A DNA stretch of 64,000 nt from Limanda limanda (lineage: Eukaryota; Chordata; Actinopteri; Pleuronectiformes; Pleuronectidae), in NCBI RefSeq assembly GCF_963576545.1, contig NC_083644.1, positions 23,697,893 through 23,761,892 of the forward strand. The letters are read 5' to 3'. Shown here in pieces: positions 50,344-62,715 of this stretch. Every line of letters starts with the position of its first letter. Positions within the stretch are counted from its first letter, which is position 1. A program made the translations under genes and the position numbers. Under the pieces are notes generated by a model. That model did no database searches, was not told the DNA's origin, and saw only the letters and a program-made list of their open reading frames with translations.

Positions 50344-52880
50344 GCCTGAAGGAACAGTTACTTAGTCCTTTGTGGATTTTGGGACTTCAGTCTGAGAACA
50401 TTATCCTGATTACATCAGGCTTTTGATGATCATCAGGCTTTTCTCAGACTGAGTTTGAAGACTTAAACTTTGCTTTTGAAAGTGGGGAAATGGAGTTTAA
50501 AAGAAATGGTAATTTACCACAGATTGTATTTTAAGATGGATAACATGACTGCTCCCTAAAACTGAATCTGAAGGGTCTTGATTCCTTGTGTGGCAGGCTG
50601 CAGTATATGTCATAAACCCTGCCTCTTCTATCTTAATTGACGAGACATGAGACAAACTAAAATTAAAAGTACATGTTAAATAGATTTTTCTTAAATATGG
50701 TTTCTGTCCTTTTAGATATTTCATCCACAGATGATTAATGACACTGAGACCTGTTGTGTCTAAGGCCTGTCACTCTCACATTCTTCTCCACTTGATATGA
50801 GTGAAATCTGCTGTTATCTTGCCTGTTCTTTAGTCACACTCGTCATTGCTCTGTCCACTGACACTTTCCCACTTTAGATTCAATCTTCACATCCACCCAA
50901 TGAGAGAAATCAACAGATGTGTAGCAGGTGAGGTAATCAGGTACAAAACTGCAATGCTGTGATAGAAAAACTTTTGGTGATACAGCATCTACATGAACTG
51001 AGTTCTCATTTGATGCTGTGTTGTACAGTATTTCCTTTAAGTCACAGTGTTGTTCTCCTGCAGTTCTACTCTTAACGTTTATTGGCAGCAACTGAGAGTC
51101 AAAGTGACTTTCATGTTGCCTTTAATGAGATTGACTGTGGGCCAAATAGAACCAAACTACACAGATTGATGTCTGCACCTCCTATAGGTCTGTTGTTTCA
51201 AATTAAAACCCCCCGGAGGCACAAAGTTGTTGTGAATTGGGAATCTGTTTGTGTCGTGCACTTTGTTGCCATTAGAGAGCTGTGGTCTGGATCACAGTGT
51301 TCATTAGCAACTAATTAATTATAGACAATTCCACACTGTTATACATCATTGATACATTTAATTTGTTGCAGGACTTGAGGTAATTTATGGCTGCAGGTTG
51401 AAACCCTGTAGTAGTAATGTACTTATACACAGAGAAAAGCTTTTGATACCATATGTTCCAAAACAAACATTTGGTATATACGGTGTATTTTCACTGTCAG
51501 GCTTAAGATATTGGTGAAACTTGAATTTGTCCATATTTTAGATAACTGGCAACAGTTCCTGTTTGTGATGTACCCATGGAAGAATACTGACAACTTTACT
51601 GGGTTACATTTAAACTGAAGAAAATTGTTGAGTTTAAAGTTTTTGTTTTTTCTATGACTTAAAAGTGATTGTTTACATGTAATTTGAGTTATGACTCAGA
51701 GAAATAGCCCAGATTTTAATACAGATTTTCAGCGATCAGCTCTCACTGACCACTTGTTATGCCATAGTTGAAATGAAAAGAAAGTGGTAAGAAAACTGCT
51801 CATGCACATAATTAGTCCAGAGCGTGGTGTGGTTAAAGCGGATCATGTTGTATCTGAGTCGTGTGTGCGTGTGGCACTCTTGCTTCTCTGACCATATGAA
51901 CTAATTAATTATACCGCTTCAATGAGAATTCATTCGATTTCCTCTAAGAAGCCTCCTCTTTCCAGGACTAATGCTCCTATTCATCAGGAAGGGATTAAAC
52001 ATGTTCTGCCCTCTGTAATTAGGAAGTGGAGTGAGGGAGCTTAAGAGGATTCCCTTTAAAGGCTAGTAATAAAAAACACGTGGATACTCTTGTTACAAGA
52101 AGTGATACAATAAGATCTGAAATGAAAATGTTCTCCTTTCATCACCCATGACCTGGGGGTAAAATCCTGTGAATTGCTACTTGCACTTTCCCTTTCACAC
52201 ATGCACATCTAGACAACTAGACTCTCTCTAGACATGTTTGTTGGTGACTTCTATGTGTGTCAATGCTTTTTTTATTTGGAGATATATGATTTCGTTTTGA
52301 CTTTTTGTTTATTTTTATTTTTGCATCTGCACTCACTCACGGTGAGTCCAGGCGGGGATCCCCTGCTGTGTTCTCATCAGATATCAAATTAATCTCTACC
52401 TCTTGTGAAAATCTGGAGTATGCAACAGTTGCTGTAGATATTCAAAATGTTTTTACAGGGTAAGAGAACTAAAACGAACTTCAGATTTGAAAACAAGGGA
52501 CGACATAGAACAAATAAATAATAATACTTGACAGTGGATGGATGATAATGTTCACGCAGCTATAAATAGAGGGCAGAGATTCCTCAGATGCACAGTGCTG
52601 TGCTGAACAAGCTGCACAGTGATTTGTCATGCAGCTGTGAGAGCCGCCGTATATTCTCAGTAAAGCACAAACCTGTTTTGGATTTTACTGTGAAACTGTG
52701 AAATCACTGAGTTAGAAATTTGAAATAGTTTTGCATGGTTGTGATCAGTTGTGTTTATAAGTATGCCTTTGAACAAGAGTGTGCAGCCACACCGCTTTGA
52801 ACTGATCCTAACATGATATTAACAATGCTATGATGCTTATATTCCACCATCTTATTTCAGCATGTCTTTTGTTTATTTGA
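50344..52880. other. Intergenic DNA downstream of oca2, no gene seen
   Basis: Short random frames only. The stretch 51880-52080, with TTAATTAATTA and CTAATGCTCC..ATTAGGAAG-type homeodomain sites, is non-repetitive and could be a conserved non-coding element. Confidence 0.4.
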
Positions 52881-52882
52881 TC

Positions 52883-53316
52883 TTTGGACTTTATTTGTAC
52901 TCATGGACTTTGGCCTTGTTTCTTCATTGTCTTTGGTTTTTGGATCAATTGTTTGCACTTTGAGTTTATTACTTCCTGTTTTACTTCATAGCGTCTGTTG
53001 TGTCTGTCCCTTGCTTTGCTTACTTCTTCTGTCTAGGTTCCCTCCTTTGTGGTTGGCTGCTCCGCCCTGGTGTGTTGCGCCTAATTGTTGGTTTGTCTGT
53101 TCAGTCATGTTGAATTGCACACTTAGTTCCTTGCTGGGTTCCCTTGTGTTTCCCGTCCATCCTGAGTGTCTGCTGATGTTTCTGCTGCCTGTGTTTTTGT
53201 GTTTTGGGTTCTTGCGTTTTCACTCTGTCTACCTGACACCAAGGTCTGTAATTAAATATCCTTTAACACCTTCGTCTGTATTTGGGTCTTGCTACTTAGA
53301 AACCTTGTATTGAAAC
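52883..53316. repeat. Possible LTR-like or other dispersed repeat piece
   Basis: A T-rich run ending CTGTATTTGGGTCTTGCTAC, resembling the CTGCATTTGGGTCCT string near the ends of many fish retrotransposon LTRs. The 136-codon frame (52903-53313) is a Leu/Cys/Phe-rich by-product of T-rich DNA, not a recognised protein. No matching second LTR in the window. Confidence 0.25.
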
Positions 53317-54314
53317 CATTTGTGAACTTCCTGATAGCACTCTAGGTCAAATCAGATGAGGTCTTCTGAGGACCGTGATCATTTGTTTATCCTGCTTTTT
53401 TTGCTGTGTTTTCGGTCTCAAAGTCCTGAAGGAACATTCTAGCTTCTAAATTCTGCCAAATAAGGCTTTTCTCCAAATTTGCTGGCTGCTGCTGCTGAAA
53501 TGAAGAGTGAGCTGAAAGATGCTGCTATTTATCTGTGTCTTTGTGATTATGAACAATATCCTTCACATTACAGTCATTAAAGTCAATTGATCCATCCAGT
53601 GATGTTGAAAAATAGATTACTGCAGCTTTATGATTACTGTATGTGCTGCTTTAACCCTTAATGTTGTGTTATCTGGCTTGATGCTGAATTAAAACTGACA
53701 TCACCAATGTGAAGTTTCTTTGTGTTAAGTCCGGGATGTTTTTTACATCAGACTTTTAATAAAAATCAAATCAATCAAGTTTTTGAAATCAATCAAAAAC
53801 CAAAACAAGATATGTTTCTGCTGTGTGCAGATCTGATGTTGTTTTTTGAGATTCAAATTCTGCAGGTTGATGTGAAAAGGATTTAATTTCATCAGTAAAG
53901 TTGATTGAAATTGTGAATTTGTTCCAGACTGCAGATTGCTGGTTCGTAACAGGTTAATTTAAAAACAGGTTTTAATTTCCCTAAATGACATTGAAGTTTA
54001 ATCGATTCTTAACTCACACATAGATGAGAACTGTTTGATGGTACTGAAATTACGAGTAGATTTGTTGAAAAACACAAAATTGTTTCTTTAGAATTTGTAC
54101 TTTTAACTTTCGCTTGATTCGACAGAGTAATTGGAACACCATGCTAAAAGTTTTGTTCCATCGTATAGTGGAATTAATGGGAGGTATAAAATGGAAATAG
54201 AATTCATGGTGTATTGAAAGATGCAAACAATGAAGACAATACATGCAATGTTTAGTTGCAGGAATAAAACATCTAAAATCCCTGTCGTGGTCTTTTTTTT
54301 TACCTGCCAATTTG
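53317..54314. other. Intergenic, nothing recognised
   Basis: AT-rich, no gene, no clear repeat. Confidence 0.5.
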
Positions 54315-54600
54315 GAATGTTCTGTTCTCTTGTCCTGTGTCAAAGCTCTGGAGCTACTTCAGAATTATTTCCTGTCATTAGTGAGTCCTCCTCAAACAGT
54401 TCTACAATATACTGTCACTTTTTATTGTTTGTGTGTTGGACTTTGTGTCTATGGGGCAGTGATGTTAGAAAACTTTGTCTTCATCCTACCTAGTTTATGT
54501 GCAATGAAGATTTTATTGTCAATGTTTTTCATAAAATAAAACTTACATTGATTTATTACTGTTCTTTTCAAAATCAAAGCCCTATTATTTGGCTAGATAA
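54315..54600 (+). repeat. Dispersed repeat family X, copy C
   Basis: Matches copy B from TGTTCTCTTGTCCTGTGTCA (54324) through the CATAAAATAAAAC region, then jumps by internal deletion to the TTTTCAAAATCAAAGCCCTATT end block. Confidence 0.6.
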
Positions 54601-55650
54601 GAACAAGTTTGACCAGATATGAACAACCTAGTGAATCATGTTGGAGTGTAGCCGTGCACACTCTCAGACCCTGAAGGCTTCATAGCCCGGATGCAGCCTG
54701 AGCACACAGAGCCCAACTCGCCACCATATTGAAGTTATTTGTGATAATTATCTGTCACAGCCAACAGAAGTTGTCAAAGGCCTATTATTTTCTTTTCAGA
54801 CCAAAAGACAAGAGGTTTGAAAGAGCAAAAGCTGCCGTGCCTCACTGTGCTTGAGCCTGAGATGTGATCACAGCTGATTTGAACTCACTCGCCTTGTTAC
54901 TGTTCCATTCCCTCATAATGGAGCTCCATTTGCATATCTATGATGGAGAATGCATAATGCTCTCAATGGCTCTTTGTTTATAAACATGTACGAGGTGATT
55001 GCAGAAATTGGGAAATAAGACCGCATGGCACTGACTTAATTGGATTTCTTATCTGGCCTTTGTGTGCGTGAAGAAATCAACTTTGGGTTTGAGGGCTGAA
55101 GTCACGATCCATGCAGGGTTCAACTTTCAACAAACTTTGTGCTTATTCAAACAACCTGAGATAAATCTACAGGTGTGAGCAAGCCATTACTACACCAGGC
55201 CTAAGTTGGGCTATACTGCCACAAGCCTATAGGCTCTATACCTATTTTTGATTATAAATATATAAATATTAAAGACCAGTTATGGACATACGGAGGCTCG
55301 CTCCCAGTCTGCGAGCTAAATCCCAGGATTGTATCCTGTGTGGTGAGTGGGTGTGGTGAGTGGGGGCGGAGCTTGTGCATATGAGGCTAGCTTGTGAGCG
55401 ATGGACCGTTTTCTGATCAAAAGAAAAGGGTGGGTAGAAAATCAATGCTCAAACTCTGTGTGGGAACTTTGAGTGCGAGGGGGGAAAAGGGATGTCACGC
55501 ACTTCTCCTTGTTGCAATGTGGAGATTTTTTATTTACTGCTGTGGTTGTGATAGACATTTATTCTGTGTAAGCAATTACCGGCGGGAAGGCAGAACTTGA
55601 CATAACATCCGTGCTGAAAGATGTTATTTTAATTTGCTTGTGTCGACTAA
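54601..55650. other. Intergenic, no gene; possible conserved non-coding stretch
   Basis: 54895-55090 is non-repetitive and dense in developmental factor-like sites (ATTTGCATAT octamer-like, TGTTTATAAAC forkhead-like). Candidate conserved element only. Confidence 0.35.
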
Positions 55651-55652
55651 TA

Positions 55653-56036
55653 CACTGATCGAAAACTTAAGGGAACACTTAAATCACACATCAGATTTTG
55701 ATGAAAACATTATTCAAGTATAACATCTTTATTAATGTACATTGTATAATTTGTTGAGAACAAAATGATGTAACGATCAATGGAAACCAAAATCATCAAC
55801 CCATTTAGGGCTGTATTCAAGACTACACCGAAAATAAAATTTAAAAAATTGAAATCACAGGCTGATCCAACTTGCGTTAATTTCATCAAGGCCACTCATA
55901 ATGGGACTCAGTGTGTAGGGCCTGCCTGTGCCTGTGTGCACTCCAGACAGCGTCCGGGCATGCTCCTGATGAGTCGGCGGATGGTGTCCTGGTGGATCTC
56001 CGCCTAGACCTGGATCAGTGAGCTCATGGAAAGTCA
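55653..56036 (-). mobile_element. Tc1-like DNA transposon, 3' end with transposase C-terminus
   Basis: The terminus CACTGATCGAAAACTTAAGGGAACACTT starts right after TA at 55651-55652, as Tc1 elements do. On the minus strand, about 56018 down to 55925, the text reads LIQV, then a stop, then AEIHQDTIRRLIRSMPGRC..C.QA, the C-terminus of Tc1-type transposases, and ends in TGA. The in-frame TAG and the loss of all upstream transposase show a dead, truncated copy. Confidence 0.8.
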
Positions 56037-56084
56037 GACAGCATTGGATAAACAATACATACTGTGCCCTGATCCAGGTCTAGG
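56003..56084. repeat. 16-bp perfect inverted repeat at the truncated edge of the Tc1 piece
   Basis: CCTAGACCTGGATCAG at 56003-56018 and its exact complement at 56069-56084. The first copy is transposase sequence; the second lies in the flank. Confidence 0.75.
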
Positions 56085-58204
56085 ATCAGGCCAATACAAT
56101 GCTTTTGTATAATCCTGTGCTACACCAATTTTCATCAGAAATTGCAACATTATGCAATGTATCTTAAACCTAACTATTGATATGCTGAGTTGAAAAAACT
56201 TCATCTGTTGCAGTCAAATGTAAAAGATTTTTAAGCAATACTTTGATCCTTAGAATAGTCTTATTTACTTTCTGTTCAAGCGTTGGATATGAATCATGTC
56301 TTATTTATAAGTTGTGAAATTTGCTAAAAATTATTTTACTGAAAGAGCTCTGTCTCCAGGCAACGGCCAGTTAACCCTGACATAAAGGCAAAAGATATTT
56401 TAAAATGAACAGTAAACTATTCGTACTCTATTTTATTTGACTGTCAGAGCACATACCTGTACCAAGGTCAAACAGTCCCCTTATGAAACCACATTTTAAT
56501 TCACTAGATCCAGATTTTAATTTGGATCTGCACCACGTTTGAATGGTTCTCGCAATGTTAAAGAAAGTGAAAAAAAACTTCTTGAATCCACCCCCTGTTA
56601 CGGAGCCGCATTAAAATTGAACGGGTTCTTTTCTGACCAACACCATATCCTTCCAACAAGTTTTTTGGAAAATCCATCTAATATTCAGATGAAAACAATA
56701 TCTTATTGGTGGAGGTAATGAAACTTATAACTTATCACAAGTTCAAGCATAAAAATACGCTACTGAGCAGGCAGTGATGATCTTACATCTCAGTTGGACA
56801 GGAGGTTGGGGGGTCTGCCCTCTACAACTTTCCCTCCCTTGCTAATTATCCCACAAGAAAAAAAAGAAATCTGTGATTGTTTTGCACAACCCATCATTTA
56901 CACTTTATAATCAAAATAGTATACCATATGAATATCTAGATACAGAGAGAGATGATGTTCTGTGATTTCTGAGAACTACTGATTGGTGGGAGCTTTCATA
57001 TAGAAGCAGCCTCCAGCTCTTTGTGTGGAGTGAGAGCATCTGTGGGAAACAGTACAAGGCCAGAAAAGGATTATTCCAGCAGCTCACGCTCTTCATCCTA
57101 CAGCCTCTCCCTCATCGTCTTCACCTGCTCCCAGCTGGCAGAAACCAAGGAAACACATGTGCAATCACTGTGGTTAACAGAACAACATCCTCCTTTCTGA
57201 AAGCAGCAGAAGGTGATTGTGCTGCAAAGTGGAATGGACAGCCATAGCTGCAGCACTGTGCTGGCAGTCACAATAAAACAATGGATCATAAAATGACGTT
57301 CACAGTCGAAGATCAAGGAGGTAAATGTAGAAATACTACCTTGAAATTTGTAATGACAAAAGCTCTGGGAAAAATAATATTTATGTGCAGCTTCTGTCTG
57401 ACCTCCACTTTCTGGATGTGAAAATACGGTGTGGGTTAGTTGATTTAATAAAGCAGGGAAATGCAATATTGCATAATATATTAAGCTTGAAAAAGTTTGT
57501 AACATATCATACAGTACAGTATATCTCTAATATTTCGAAGGCGACACAGTGAGCCCATTCAGTTGTATCACGAGTGAGTGTGTGAATTATGTACTTAAGA
57601 AAACTGCGGATCAGACATGCTGCCTGCCATCAGACTGTAGTTACGCATCATTTTGTCAGAAGAAACACTGTTACCATGGAAGCCAGTGATGTGTAGTACA
57701 GTGCTGGCATGTTAGCTCACACACCAAACAGTGGTGATCATCAATGTGATAATCTACTTTAGTGTATTTTTCCAAAGCATTACCTGACTAAAGCTGCAGC
57801 CGCTACTTATCAAATTTAGAGAGAGCGACTGCAGAGTTTTCAATGAGGACCTGGAAGATAAACTCATGGTTTAGAGGTGCCTGCACCTGATCCCTGCCCC
57901 TGGTTTTATCTGTTTATTCTTAGAAGCAAAACAAGACTTAAAACTTTCCATCACTGAAGAGCAATGTGATGAACTTGCTAGCATTGTTTCTCGACTTTAA
58001 AAGGCGCTTTATTCGAACTTTGGTTATTGCAATTAAAAAACTTTACATAGTCCTTTAAAAAGTTAACTAATCTTTGAACTTACCACAAGTTGTACGGTAT
58101 CTTTTTCGCCTGCTTAAGCTTCAGATTAGTCTTACTTGAACTAGAAATACCGCAGTAGTTGTGTGCCTCTGCCTATCAGCGCAGTTTCAGTCTACACACA
58201 TTTT
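56085..58204. other. Intergenic, nothing recognised
   Basis: Random short frames on both strands; no domain or repeat signature that I can name. Confidence 0.45.
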
Positions 58205-58790
58205 CCGTGACCTTTAACCTTTGACCACTGAAATCTAATCAGTTCATCATTGAGTCCAAGTGGCAAGTGGTCAAAATTTTCAAGAAATCTCCTAAAGACA
58301 GAATTGAGATATCATGATTAAGAGGAACAAAAACATGTTTTGTGAGACCACCATGACCTTGACCTTTGACCACCAAAATCTCATCATTTAGTCTGTGCTT
58401 CTAAGTAAATTTGTGCCAAATTTGTAAGGAATCTCTCGAGGAGTTGAGATTCATGTGTTCAAGATTCCAAAAATATGGTGTGTGGCCACTGTGACCTTGT
58501 CCTTTGACTTTTGACCACCCAATTTTAAATTCATAAACCTCAACTCCAAGTGAAAAAAGTATTGTGTTTTTTACCTCCAAATTGTATTCAGTTTATCCTT
58601 GAATCCAGGTGCATGTTTGTACCAAATTTGAACAAATTCCCTCTGGGTCTTACTGAGATCTTGTGTTCACAAGACCAATAACATGTTCTGTGAAGCTGAA
58701 GTTTGACCAACACGTTCTAATCAGTTCATCTGTGAGTCCAACTGATCATTTTCAAATTTGAGGAAAGTCAAATTGGTGTACCATGTGTCA
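58205..58790. repeat. Degenerate tandem repeat (about 140-bp units) with TGACCTTTGACC motifs
   Basis: TGACCTTTAACCTTTGACCA at 58208, TGACCTTGACCTTTGACCAC at 58354 and TGACCTTGTCCTTTGAC at 58492 recur at 146- and 138-bp spacing. Each is followed by AATCTAATCAGTTCATC-like and GTGCCAAATTTG-like text. Two weaker units follow, at about 58590 and 58700. Similar tandem units are common in teleost genomes. Non-coding. Confidence 0.7.
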
Positions 58791-60363
58791 TCAGTCACTC
58801 ATGAACTCACGACTGCAGACTGTGTGACTTGTGTCAGGTCGATAAGGTGAACTGCACTGTGTCGACTTCAGGATTAGTTTAACTTGATTTGTTGGCCGAC
58901 AATATTTGTAAACAGACCCACATCTTTAAACCTTCTGCAGGGTCAGCACTTTTGCAGCAGAAGGCTGGTCTCTCCTTCTACTGTGCATATAACTGTTGCC
59001 AATTTTCATGAGAACAACATCAAGAACTGATGTGTTTACACTTCATTTAGAGCCTCTTTAGGGATGTGTTATGCTCATGTGTTTCACACTCACAACCCTG
59101 ATTGTGTTGGATATGTTAAAATGTGTCTTACAGTGCATGTTCAGTGAAGAGACTTGTGTTTTGCCTCTGTGGTGAAAGGACAAACACAATCGCATCATTT
59201 ATTTATGGTTGTGGGCAAACAGTTTTCAGAAGGGAAACCCAATCATGTTACTTGTCTTTGCCTTTAGGTGAACATCCTTTATTGAATTTCGGACACGTAA
59301 AATTGAATTTGAAGAGGGACTCAGGCCCAATTAGTTTAGATTTTATATGTGAAAAATATATTCCGCTCCTTTCCTCTAACAGGGCAATAACCTGCAGCCG
59401 ATAAATGGTTCAAATATTTTGCTCAGGTGCAACTCTGGAGATCAGCAGTGATTTAATTTCTCTCATGCAGGTTGTAAGTGGTTTATGAATACAGCAGTTC
59501 CATAATAGTTCATATTATTCATTTCATCTGGTCCCAAATTTATTTTGACAAAGCTCTGGAGCTGTACAAAGAGAAGCTCAGTTAAGACATTGTCTGTCAG
59601 GCACATTTACTAATAAAACAATTCAGTCCAACTACCACAATAGCTTCAAGGTGAATTCCTTTTAAACAAATGACACTAAACGTGCAAAATTGCACTGATG
59701 TACATTTCTGAAAAAGCAAATCTTTATTTCATATTTTCTGGTCCTTGGTAGTAATGCACATTTCAGATATAAAAGAAACAATAGGTATGAAAATAGCATG
59801 GTCATCAGGGTTGAAATGTAGACAATGGAGGTGAAAAAGCAACATCTTCAAAATATAATGACAATATAATAACCCCACTCACAGGACACTACTCTGTTGA
59901 GGAGTACAATCTTAACACTTGCACTGGACTTTACCATTACCATTGAGAAACATATCTAAGTCACACTGAAGCCACTAATATGTAAACACAAACCAGAAAA
60001 GGTCGTACAGTTGAGTATTGTGTACACAGCAGGTTAGATAGGAGATAATACATGTCAACCGAAATATGACTCAGCACTGTGGAAACACACTGTTTGGCAA
60101 CAGAATGAAAGCTTGTGGTAGAAACACACTACAGCTGTCAGTGAGCCACAAATGAAACAACAGCGGATGAAATGACAAAAACCATCTTCAAGCACTTCTA
60201 GGCTAATTATTTCTGTTACGCTCATAGTTTGCAGATAAAGGACACTTCACAGTACAGCACTGAATATGTGGAAACTGAAGCCTGAAAAAAAATCAATAAA
60301 CAACAATTCCCCATCTATCAAAGTAAAAACTGGCACAGAAAAATGTCTTTGGCTTATTCATCA
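58791..60363. other. Intergenic, nothing recognised
   Basis: No gene. 59260-59400 is non-repetitive and could be conserved, with no direct evidence. Confidence 0.45.
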
Positions 60364-60697
60364 CAGTGAAGCTGCTTTCAGACATGCACTGAACTCCAGA
60401 GATTCTCCGGAGGGGTTGTATGTGAGAACGCAAACGTCCGAGTGGGAGCCTCTGGACTTCCTGCTGAGTTTCTCCTGCCAGCCCCCCTCAGGAGAATGTC
60501 CCAAAGAGAACACAGCAGGGGATCTTCTGCAAGCAAGTTGATAAAGTCTCAAACACGTGACAGACGTAAAAAAAAACAACCCAAAAAAGCATATATCTCT
60601 GGATGAAAAAGTGCAGCCATACACGTAGAGGTCCAAGACGAATATGCTAAACTCTGTACATTTTCCACAGTTCATGTCTGAAAACAGCTTGATGCTG
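60364..60697. mobile_element. Short MITE with CAG...CTG ends
   Basis: The left end is CAGTGAAGCTGCTTTCAGAC. The right end, read inward, is CAGCATCAAGCTGTTTTCAG, so an AAGCTGYTTTCAGACATG core is inverted at both ends. It is 334 bp with a non-coding interior; CAG/CTG ends are hAT-like. The 8-bp flanks (ATTCATCA and AATGTGGC) do not match, so no target duplication supports the class. A C14 run lies just outside at 60846-60859. Confidence 0.55.
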
Positions 60698-61940
60698 AAT
60701 GTGGCTTAGAACCAGTGCTGTCCTTGCACTGCGTTTATTGTTCTTGAAGTTTACACAAATTCCACTAACACTTTCCGTTTAAATGACAAAACTTCCCCGA
60801 TCACACAACACACAACTTTCTTAGCAAGGGGTTAACACGGAACAACCCCCCCCCCCCCCATCTCCATAAATCCCGCTGATCCTTTCCACAGACAACACGG
60901 CGTCCAGAGCTGGTTCACTGCATCAGTCTGCAGCCACACACAGGGCCACACTACAGCCTGAGATCAAATCCCTCCCTGCAGTGTTTACCCTCTCTTCTGT
61001 CACGGTGTCTGGAAAGATAATTCCCCGAAATGTCAACGGTCCAGCTGGAGAAACATGATGCTTGAAATTAAGCGTGAATACAGAGAGGAGGTTAGGAATA
61101 ACACAGCGGGGGCAGATGAGATGATCAAAAAACCAATGTGTCAATTTAACACATTGGAGGCACATTGAATTTATTTTGTCGAAATGTATCAAGCTTTGTA
61201 TCTCATGGGGTTTCATGAGTGTTCGATGTAAATCCCTTACATGAAAAGTAAGTAACCCACACTCAGAATTCTGTATTTGACAATATTGGACAAGGGGGTG
61301 GACCTACGTCCCATGTGAATCCCTTAACTAACAAATGACAAAATCCTATTCAAAGTAGTATCAATAAAAATTGTACAGAACATTAGATAATAATGAACTT
61401 TTGAACACTTCCATACAACCAACCATCTGGAGCCATGTTCACAATGACTCTATAAACAACTTTATCTTTTTATTTTTATTAATTGTTACAGGATCCTTCT
61501 TGTGTCTGTTCGTGTTGTGTATTTCGACAGTATTGCCTGATAATACAGAGTGAGACCAGAACGACTTTATTTGACACTCGGTGTGATTTTAACAGTCAGG
61601 GTCCATTTGGCAGAACACAGACTTATGGATGAATGCTATGCAGCGTGAGTTAGTCTACGATGGAGCAGCCCGACAGTTTACGCCTCAGCTCTTTCACAAA
61701 AGCAAATGTGCCACAAACACAGTGTATGTTTTTGGAGAATGCGAAAGTTATTGTAAAGTACAGCACCACTCAGAACACCTTATTGCATCGCCATTATCTG
61801 TCAGCAGGAGGGAGTCAGAACATTTGCAGTTTTCACGTCATGGCCAAAAAAATTTCACATGCGGGAGTTTGACTTTTGTGGTTACATTAACGTCTATTTA
61901 TATTTTCCCTAATCATTATTAAACAGTTTGGTCTTTCAGT
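60698..61940. other. Intergenic, nothing recognised
   Basis: Contains the C14 homopolymer at 60846-60859. No gene. Confidence 0.45.
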
Positions 61941-62715
61941 TTGAGAGCAGGACTCTGATTTCACATTCAGATTTTATAATGCTCTCACTCAAAACCCTGC
62001 GCCCTCACTCAAATATCGCTGCTTGTGTTTCGATTTTCTTTTGCTCCAGCTTCAGCTCTTATCCTCACACTGCTTCTGAGCATGTGTGAAACCTCTGCTC
62101 TCAGACTTCTTATTCTGCTCTCACAGGTTTTTGTGCAACAAGTCTGTTCAATATCCAGGTGCAGTGATGCAAATTAAACTACCCCAACTTCCTTTTGGTT
62201 ACTTTTTCTGTTGGTACTTTTTTTCCATAAAATACAAGTGGAAAACCAAAAGTATGTATTTTTGTTTTAATAGTTGCGTGCATTTTTTGCTGCTCCACAT
62301 TGACCAGCAATCTACAGGACACCAACAAGAAGCTGGTGAACGCTGTGAAGGGCAGGAGTGCATGAACCTGGTTTAAATCACTGATCATAAGGGACTCGCC
62401 AAGACACACCCACAATGAGGGCGGGACAATTTCACTTGTCAACACTACATCTGTCTATCTATTGTTTGATGAATTTTGAAAGATTTGCTGCACAGATAAA
62501 TCCTAGAGAGGAAGAAAAAAATCAAAGAGAAGAATAAAAAATCTGAGAGCATATGTTTCACTTGCGTACAGAACCAGATGGAGGTCAAGGAGAAGAGCTG
62601 AAGCAGGGCCACAGGAAATCTTAACACAAGCCGGGTGTATTTGAGTGTGAGTGCAGGGATTTGAGTGAGAGCAATATAAAATGCTGAAATCAATGAGTCC
62701 TGCTCTCGAACAAAA
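61941..62715. mobile_element. Inverted-repeat element with arms of about 200-220 bp
   Basis: GAGAGCAGGACTC at 61943 and its complement near 62696-62708 begin imperfect arms: left about 61943-62145, right about 62490-62708. Shared blocks in order are TTTTATA.TGCTCTCACTCAAA, CTTCAGCTCTT, GTGAAAC..ATGCTCTCAGA and TTATTCT. The 345-bp centre is not paired and codes for nothing recognisable. Arm identity is about 70-75% by eye, so it is old. Exact termini and target duplication are unclear. Confidence 0.6.

Noticed and set aside
52903..53313. 136-codon Leu/Cys/Phe-rich frame that looks like a membrane protein
   Set aside because: Apparent hydrophobicity comes from T-rich repeat DNA; no family match and no nearby exons.
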